9,946 nucleotides of DNA from Candidatus Saccharibacteria bacterium RIFCSPHIGHO2_02_FULL_47_12. Lineage in GTDB: Bacteria > Patescibacteriota > Saccharimonadia > Saccharimonadales > JANWIN01. The stretch lies in the NCBI GenBank assembly GCA_001790455.1, contig MGCP01000005.1, positions 5,257-15,202 of the forward strand, in the 5' to 3' direction. Of the stretch, positions 5,968-9,946 are shown piece after piece. The notes beneath the pieces are model-generated. The model searched no databases and was not told the DNA's origin. It saw only the letters and a list, made by a program, of their open reading frames with translations. The translations under genes and the position numbers were made by a program. Position 1 is the stretch's first letter; each line of letters starts with the position of its first letter.

Positions 5968-6679
5968 CTCTCTGATCTCTGTGTTCTACGGCAATCTTTT
6001 GAGCTTCCTGAAAAGCCTCGCTCATAATAGGGAACATCTCGCGTGCAGCACCTGGAATTGATCTGCGCCTTTCAAAGTCCAAACCAAATTCAGTTGGAGA
6101 AACTGACTCGCCTACATGTACATTAATGTTTGAAATATTGCCCGACTCGGTGCCTGCAATCCCAACTGTTACAATTTCTACCCCCTGCCTCATTAAAAAT
6201 GACGCTTTCGCGGCTACAAAGCATAAGTACCCTTTGACCTTATCTAGTTGGACATCGTTACCTCTAATGGTATGTGAATTGTGTTCAGGAAAAACGCCTA
6301 ATATGCCATTCTGGCCCAGTACTTCTAAAGAACGTTTTGTAAATTCAGCGCCGGGTGACAGCCCGGTTCTTTCAATAGGAATAGCACCGACGCGGTTAAG
6401 CAGGGCACTTATGCCCCTTCTTTGATTTTTCGGATCATCCAACATGTCTTTTGCCGCAGCAAAGTGAATAGAAGTACCTCTCTCTTTCAACCAAATTTTA
6501 GCGACTGCCAGAATGTCAGGAGTTGTACGGTGTACGGCACAAACAATGTATGGTTTGCCAGTGCCAGGTATGTTTTCTGTCCCCGTATACTCCATATTTT
6601 TTGCATATAAGTATGGAGCTGTTCCGTAAGAGACTGCCCTATAAGAAAGGGGATGTTCAACTTCAAAGTGTCTGCCCAT
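5957..6679 (-). CDS. PlsC-like 1-acyl-glycerol-3-phosphate acyltransferase family protein
   Basis: The 240-aa product shows the lysophospholipid acyltransferase layout. MEYTGTENIPGTGKPYIV leads into motif I, H-R-T-T-P-D (H50 to D55, the HX4D catalytic pair). Motif II appears as GAIPIERTG (99-107). Motif III reads FPEHNS (130-135) where the family normally has FPEGTR, and VGIAGTESG (172-180) is the motif IV region. The usual role is adding a fatty acyl chain to lysophosphatidic acid at the membrane. The altered motif III leaves the acceptor uncertain. The frame is open for 68 codons upstream, but the ATG at 6679 fits the family length and an extended -10 lies just before it. It is the only minus-strand gene in the window and converges on the NUDIX gene with an 11-bp overlap. 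Confidence 0.87.
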   Translation of the reverse strand: MGRHFEVEHPLSYRAVSYGTAPYLYAKNMEYTGTENIPGTGKPYIVCAVHRTTPDILAVAKIWLKERGTSIHFAAAKDMLDDPKNQRRGISALLNRVGAIPIERTGLSPGAEFTKRSLEVLGQNGILGVFPEHNSHTIRGNDVQLDKVKGYLCFVAAKASFLMRQGVEIVTVGIAGTESGNISNINVHVGESVSPTEFGLDFERRRSIPGAAREMFPIMSEAFQEAQKIAVEHRDQRVNE

Positions 6680-6690
6680 AATGAGAAACC

Positions 6691-6699
6691 ATAATACCA
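6691..6699 (-). promoter_or_regulatory. Extended -10 promoter for the acyltransferase gene
   Basis: On the minus strand the sequence reads TGGTATTAT, a TGn extended -10 with five of six bases matching TATAAT. The predicted start is near 6684, only about 5 nt before the ATG at 6679. There is no Shine-Dalgarno sequence, so the message would be nearly leaderless. No strong -35 box was found. Confidence 0.5.
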
Positions 6700-6726
6700 C
6701 ATAATTAATGTGAAATGCACAACATA

Positions 6727-6756
6727 TTGACAGAGGTAGGTGTTTTCTGCTAATCT
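6727..6756 (+). promoter_or_regulatory. Candidate promoter for the rplC-rplV operon
   Basis: A perfect TTGACA (6727-6732) is followed after 18 bp by TGC-TAATCT (6748-6756), an extended -10 with a weak hexamer (3 of 6). The predicted start is near 6763, giving a leader of about 104 nt before rplC. A second possible -10, TATAAC (6851-6856), lies close to the start codon but lacks a -35. A promoter is expected here because a minus-strand gene separates rplC from rpsJ. Confidence 0.5.
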
Positions 6757-6784
6757 GTTTTGGTATATCAACATTAGGTAATAA

Positions 6785-6835
6785 CTTGGTGAATTGGTAA
6801 GTCAGAACCGAAACTGCCAGCCACCAAGAATTTTT
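6785..6835 (+). promoter_or_regulatory. Leader stem with T tract before rplC
   Basis: CTTGGTG (6785-6791) and CACCAAG (6822-6828) form a perfect 7-bp stem closing a 30-nt loop, followed by AATTTTT. If transcription starts near 6763, this is a terminator-like structure inside the leader, as expected of an attenuator. S10-type operons are often regulated through a leader by L4, encoded here by the second gene, but no specific L4 site can be recognised. Confidence 0.35.
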
Positions 6836-6866
6836 ATGCCACAAATGAAATATAACAGGGGTAGAA

Positions 6867-7478
6867 TTGAAAGCGTTGATCACACGAAAATTAGGTATGA
6901 CATCGGCCGTAGCAGAAGACGGACGCGTAGATGCTATTACCCTGCTTTCTGTAGACCCTAACGTTATTACTCAGATTAAATCAGAAGAAAAAGACGGTTA
7001 CACCGCTTATCAACTAGGCACAGAAAAATCAAAGAACATTAACAAAGCACAAAAGGGACATTATAAGGCCAGCAAGGCCGAGCCTAAGGTTGTGCGCGAG
7101 TTTCGCACAGAAGAACTTGCACAAGACCTTAAGCTGGGCGACCAGGTAAATGTAGAAGCGTTTGAAGTTGGTGACATTGTGCACGTCACTGGCATAAGCA
7201 AGGGCAAGGGCTGGGCCGGCACGATCAAACGCCACAACTTCCACCGCGGACGCAAAACTCACGGTGGTCGCAGTTACCGCCGCCCTGGTTCGATAGGTTC
7301 TATGTACCCGCAAAAGATCTTTAAAGGCAAGAAAATGGCCGGCCAAATGGGTCACACGCAGGTTACAACCCGCAACCTCAAGGTGGCCTTGGTAGACGCA
7401 GAGCTAGGGGTACTTGGTATTATTGGATCAATTCCCGGTCCGCGCAAAGGTGTTGTGCTAGTGAAAGGTGCTAAATAG
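6867..7478 (+). CDS. rplC: 50S ribosomal protein L3
   Basis: The 203-aa product is L3, an early-assembling protein whose loop reaches the peptidyl-transferase centre. It begins MKALITRKLGMT, the typical L3 start, and contains the conserved block KGKGWAGTIKRHNF, then HGGRSYRRPGSIGSMYP and KIFKGKKMAGQMGHTQVT. It ends PGPRKGVVLVKGAK. The start codon is TTG at 6867: no upstream ATG or GTG fits the family, and AGGGG at 6857-6861 is 5 nt before it. A TTG start may limit expression. It is the first gene of the second part of the S10 operon. Its TAG stop directly abuts the rplD ATG. Confidence 0.97.
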   Translation: MKALITRKLGMTSAVAEDGRVDAITLLSVDPNVITQIKSEEKDGYTAYQLGTEKSKNINKAQKGHYKASKAEPKVVREFRTEELAQDLKLGDQVNVEAFEVGDIVHVTGISKGKGWAGTIKRHNFHRGRKTHGGRSYRRPGSIGSMYPQKIFKGKKMAGQMGHTQVTTRNLKVALVDAELGVLGIIGSIPGPRKGVVLVKGAK

Positions 7479-8153
7479 ATGAGCGCAGCAACTTTCACAA
7501 GCACAGGGACCAAATCGGCCACGCCAGCCAAGCTGGACAAAAAAGTCTTTGCCGTAGATGTAAAAAACCACGAGCTTCTAAAAACAGCCTATTTGGCCTA
7601 CCTAGCAAATGCCCGCGTAGGAGCACCAGCTGTTAAAACCCGCGGGTTAGTACGAGGTGGTGGAGTCAAACCTTGGCGCCAAAAGGGTACTGGACGCGCA
7701 CGTGTAGGCTCTAGCCGCACACCGCTATGGCGTGGAGGTGGAATAATTTTTGGACCTACAGGTCTAGAAAACCATACCAAAAAAATCAGCACATCTAGCA
7801 AACGAACAGCCCTGCGCCAAGCTCTAACCCTGGCAGAAAAAGCCGGCAAAATTAATGTTATAGAAAAGTTTAATTCCAAAGATGGCAAAGTGTCTGCAAC
7901 TGTAAAACTTTTAGAAAAGATGGGCCTACTAGGCAAAACTTTGATTGTGGTAAATGAGTGGAATGATTTGGTTGATCGTGCCACCCGAAATATTCCAAAC
8001 TTATCAGTAAAACGGGCTAACTACCTGAGCGTCTATGATATCTTAAACGCCGACCATTTACTTATAACCAATGCTGCCCTAGAGACAATCAACGGCTGGT
8101 TGGGCAGTTCGCCCGCTAAAGTTTCTAAAGAAAGTTCGGAGGGCAAAGCGTAA
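7479..8153 (+). CDS. rplD: 50S ribosomal protein L4
   Basis: The 224-aa product is L4, which binds 23S rRNA near the exit tunnel and in several bacteria also regulates the S10 operon. The signature loop is clear: KPWRQKGTGRARVGS (residues 64-78), TPLWRGGGIIFGP (81-93) and then the basic HTKKISTSSKRTALRQAL helix. C-terminal segments KTLIVVNEW and VYDILNADHLLIT are usual, followed by a short serine/lysine-rich tail. It starts immediately after the rplC stop with AAAGG at 7464-7468 as a weak ribosome binding site. Its stop overlaps the rplW start by one base (TAATG). Confidence 0.97.
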   Translation: MSAATFTSTGTKSATPAKLDKKVFAVDVKNHELLKTAYLAYLANARVGAPAVKTRGLVRGGGVKPWRQKGTGRARVGSSRTPLWRGGGIIFGPTGLENHTKKISTSSKRTALRQALTLAEKAGKINVIEKFNSKDGKVSATVKLLEKMGLLGKTLIVVNEWNDLVDRATRNIPNLSVKRANYLSVYDILNADHLLITNAALETINGWLGSSPAKVSKESSEGKA

Positions 8154-8560
8154 TGGTTAAATCTAACGTTGTACTGTTGCCCCGAATGAGTGAAAAGGCT
8201 TACGGCGTAAGCGAAACACTAAATACCTACGTTTTTGATGTGCCCCTAAATACCAGCAAACAGTCAGTAGCTACGGCAGTGGCTGAGCAGTTTGAGGTTC
8301 AGGTAGAATCTGTCAACACTAATACCATAAAGGGCAAAACCAAGCGCACTTACCGCAAAAGTGGCCGAGGTGCTATGGGACGACGTTCAGACGTCAAAAG
8401 AGCCTATGTACGCGTAAAAGAAGGCCAGAGCATTCCCATCTTTGAAGCAATGAAGCAAGAAGAAGTTGAACAAGAAGCCCAGTCTGAAAAGATCAAACAG
8501 GCTATGGATAAAAAGACTGCCAAAGAAGAAAAGAAATCGTCCAAAAAGGAGAAGGCATAA
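8153..8560 (+). CDS. rplW: 50S ribosomal protein L23 with charged C-terminal tail
   Basis: The first 98 or so residues form the L23 domain: VLLPRMSEKAYGVSE, TYVFDVPLNTSKQSVATAVAEQFEVQVESVNT, the basic loop KGKTKRTYRKSGRGAMGRRSDVKRAYV, and the end of the fold at about IPIFEAM. L23 lies at the tunnel exit and is a docking point for trigger factor and signal recognition particle. The total of 135 aa is longer than the usual 95 to 100. Residues 99-135 are a lysine/glutamate-rich, probably helical or disordered extension. GGAGGG at 8138-8143 is a strong ribosome binding site. The start overlaps rplD and the stop overlaps rplB, each by one base. Confidence 0.96.
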   Translation: MVKSNVVLLPRMSEKAYGVSETLNTYVFDVPLNTSKQSVATAVAEQFEVQVESVNTNTIKGKTKRTYRKSGRGAMGRRSDVKRAYVRVKEGQSIPIFEAMKQEEVEQEAQSEKIKQAMDKKTAKEEKKSSKKEKA

Positions 8561-9402
8561 TGGCTATTAAGACATATAGACCAACAACTCCTGGTAGGCG
8601 AGGCATGACCAGCCAAGACACTAGCGAAATCACAACCAATAAATCTGTGCGATCTTTGCTTTTGCCAAAAAACCGCACGAACGGCCGCAACAATAGCGGT
8701 CGCATAACCGTGCGCCACCGCGGTGGCGGCGCTCGCAAGTTTTACCGCATGGTTAACTTTGACCTAAACGCCGTTGAGGGCACTATAGAAGAAATAGAAT
8801 ACGACCCAAACCGCAGTGCACACATAGCCCGCATAAAAGACAACCAAGGCGTTTACCACTACATAATTGCCGCAAAAGGCATGAAAAAGGGCCAAAAGAT
8901 CGAAAACGGCGAAGAAGTATCAATCAACCGCGGCAATCGCCTACCGTTAAAGAACATACCGCTTGGCAGCACTATTTATGCGGTTGAACTAACTCCTGGC
9001 AAAGGCGCGCAACTGGCACGCAGTGCTGGTACCTCTATTCAGCTAGTAGCAAAAGAAGGCAAATATGCTCAAATCCGAATGCCAAGCGGCGAGGTTCGCA
9101 TGGTGCTCGTAGAGTGCAAAGCTACTCTAGGATCCGTGGGCAACGAGCAGCACCAGAACATCAAGTATGGCAAAGCTGGCCGCATGCGGCACAAGGGCGT
9201 TCGTCCAACTGTGCGAGGTGTAGTTATGAATGCTGTTGACCACCCACACGGTGGCGGTGAGGGCAAACATGGTACCGGCGGCAGCTATGGCCGTTCGCCA
9301 AAGACCCCATGGGGCCAGCCTACATTGGGCTACAAAACGCGGCGCCGAAAGACCAGCAATAAATTTATTGTGCGAACCCGCCACCAAGGAAAGAGGAGAT
9401 AG
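8560..9402 (+). CDS. rplB: 50S ribosomal protein L2
   Basis: The 280-aa product is full-length L2, required for subunit association and peptidyl transfer. It opens MAIKTYRPTTPGRRGMT and has RITVRHRGGGARKFYR, RSAHIARIK, the TPGKGAQLARSAGTSIQLVAKEG block and MPSGEVRM. The C-terminal signature is VDHPHGGGEG (residues 226-235), which includes the conserved histidine linked to peptidyl-transferase activity. It closes with the basic TRRRKTSNKFIVRTRHQGKRR. AAGGAG at 8546-8551 lies 8 nt before the ATG. By hand count 7 of its 17 isoleucine codons are ATA, which is high for a ribosomal protein. rpsS begins 3 nt after the TAG stop. Confidence 0.99.
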   Translation: MAIKTYRPTTPGRRGMTSQDTSEITTNKSVRSLLLPKNRTNGRNNSGRITVRHRGGGARKFYRMVNFDLNAVEGTIEEIEYDPNRSAHIARIKDNQGVYHYIIAAKGMKKGQKIENGEEVSINRGNRLPLKNIPLGSTIYAVELTPGKGAQLARSAGTSIQLVAKEGKYAQIRMPSGEVRMVLVECKATLGSVGNEQHQNIKYGKAGRMRHKGVRPTVRGVVMNAVDHPHGGGEGKHGTGGSYGRSPKTPWGQPTLGYKTRRRKTSNKFIVRTRHQGKRR

Positions 9403-9405
9403 ACC

Positions 9406-9696
9406 ATGAGCCGATCACTTAAAAAAGGACCATTTGTAGACCCAAAGCTTGCGAAAAAAGTCGCTGCTCTTGGCAATGAAGACCGCACTATTATAAAGAC
9501 ATGGGCACGCGCTTCTTCTATTCCACCAGATTTTGTGGGCAAAACTATTGCCGTCCACAACGGCAAAGTTCACGTACCGGTGTATATTAGCGAAAACATG
9601 GTTGGGCATAAACTAGGAGAGTTTGCCCCCACTCGTAAATTCCGCGGGCATGGCGGCAAGCTGGCCAAGCAACAAGGTTCAGGAGGTAGCTCATAA
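9406..9696 (+). CDS. rpsS: 30S ribosomal protein S19
   Basis: The 96-aa product is S19, a 30S head protein that contacts S13 and the A-site tRNA region. The start [15 protein letters not shown], the block [25 protein letters not shown] and the signature [28 protein letters not shown] are all typical. A short glycine/serine-rich tail follows. AGAGGAG at 9392-9398 provides the ribosome binding site inside the end of rplB. The TAA stop shares its last A with the rplV ATG. Confidence 0.98.
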   Translation: MSRSLKKGPFVDPKLAKKVAALGNEDRTIIKTWARASSIPPDFVGKTIAVHNGKVHVPVYISENMVGHKLGEFAPTRKFRGHGGKLAKQQGSGGSS

Positions 9697-9946
9697 TGCC
9701 AGTTCAAGCCATAGCTAAAGGAGTCAGGATAAGCCCCCGCAAAGTTGGCGTGGTAGCTAGTTTAGTGCGAGGCCGCAGCGTGGCTGACGCCCTAACCATA
9801 CTAGAACACACGCCCAGAGCCTCTGCAATACCTGTAAAAAAAGTCATAGAAAGCGCCAAGGCAAATGCAGATTATAACCATCGGCTAAAGCCCGACACGC
9901 TAAGGATTACTGAGATCTCAGTTACCCGTGGACCAGTTTATAAGCG
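9696..9946 (+). CDS. rplV: 50S ribosomal protein L22, N-terminal part
   Basis: Eighty-three codons are present before the window ends, so the gene is cut by the window edge and not broken. The translation begins [20 protein letters not shown] and continues with ASLVRGRSVADALTIL, TPRASAIPVKKVIESAKANA and a later LRITEISVTRGPVYKR, all of which match L22. L22 lines the exit tunnel through a beta hairpin that lies just beyond the visible part. A strong AGGAGGT (9681-9687) precedes the ATG by 8 nt, and the start overlaps the rpsS stop by one base. Confidence 0.96.
   Translation, partial: MPVQAIAKGVRISPRKVGVVASLVRGRSVADALTILEHTPRASAIPVKKVIESAKANADYNHRLKPDTLRITEISVTRGPVYK

Noticed and set aside
6126..6425. 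Plus-strand 99-codon frame opposite the acyltransferase
   Set aside because: The minus-strand frame has conserved acyltransferase motifs, so the plus-strand frame is a shadow.
6680..6883. 68-codon N-terminal extension of the acyltransferase
   Set aside because: The open frame reaches into rplC, but the added residues do not resemble a PlsC N-terminus, and the extended -10 at 6691-6699 lies downstream of them.
1..9946. CRISPR array, tRNA or rRNA genes
   Set aside because: No regularly spaced direct repeats and no cloverleaf or rRNA signature were seen; the intergenic spaces are short.

Overview
The window is a stretch of bacterial chromosome carrying the str and S10 ribosomal-protein clusters almost back to back: rpsL (last codons), rpsG, fusA, tuf, rpsJ, rplC, rplD, rplW, rplB, rpsS and the start of rplV. 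The compact spacing (repeated 1-nt TAATG stop/start overlaps), the protein styles (S12 tail RSKYGAKKVK, an EF-G with unusual G4 and G5 motifs, a lysine/glutamate-rich tail on L23) and the small accessory genes at the operon joints suggest a Patescibacteria/CPR genome, most likely Saccharibacteria-like. This is inference from sequence style, not a database result. TGA is used as an ordinary stop (fusA, the GIY-YIG gene), so the TGA-to-glycine code of Absconditabacteria/Gracilibacteria does not apply.

Region 1 (1-2993) is the str operon: end of rpsL, rpsG, an unrecognised 106-aa gene, an 18-codon stub that repeats the C-terminal codons of rpsG, and fusA. The stub sits exactly where the original rpsG end should be, just before the fusA ribosome binding site. 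It is best read as the tail of a former rpsG left behind when the present rpsG plus the 106-aa gene arrived.

Region 2 (2994-3487) holds a small GIY-YIG nuclease gene bracketed by an inverted pair of stem-loop repeats with the same geometry (5-bp stem, 12-nt loop). A 16-bp perfect palindrome, a clear sigma70-type promoter and a leader hairpin for tuf follow. Region 3 (3488-4734) is tuf, closed by a strong intrinsic terminator.

Region 4 (4735-5467) starts a new unit: two inverted repeats, a small unrecognised gene (90 aa) and rpsJ. Region 5 (5468-6866) breaks the usual rpsJ-rplC adjacency: a NUDIX hydrolase gene on the plus strand (probably leaderless mRNA) and a PlsC-like acyltransferase on the minus strand, overlapping tail to tail by 11 bp. 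They are followed by a divergent control region with a candidate rplC promoter. Region 6 (6867-9946) is the normal core of the S10 operon, rplC-rplD-rplW-rplB-rpsS-rplV, tightly packed and presumably co-transcribed.

The main genes all serve translation: small- and large-subunit proteins plus the elongation factors EF-G and EF-Tu. The accessory genes sit at the joints between these blocks. No tRNA, rRNA, CRISPR array or classical transposase was seen.
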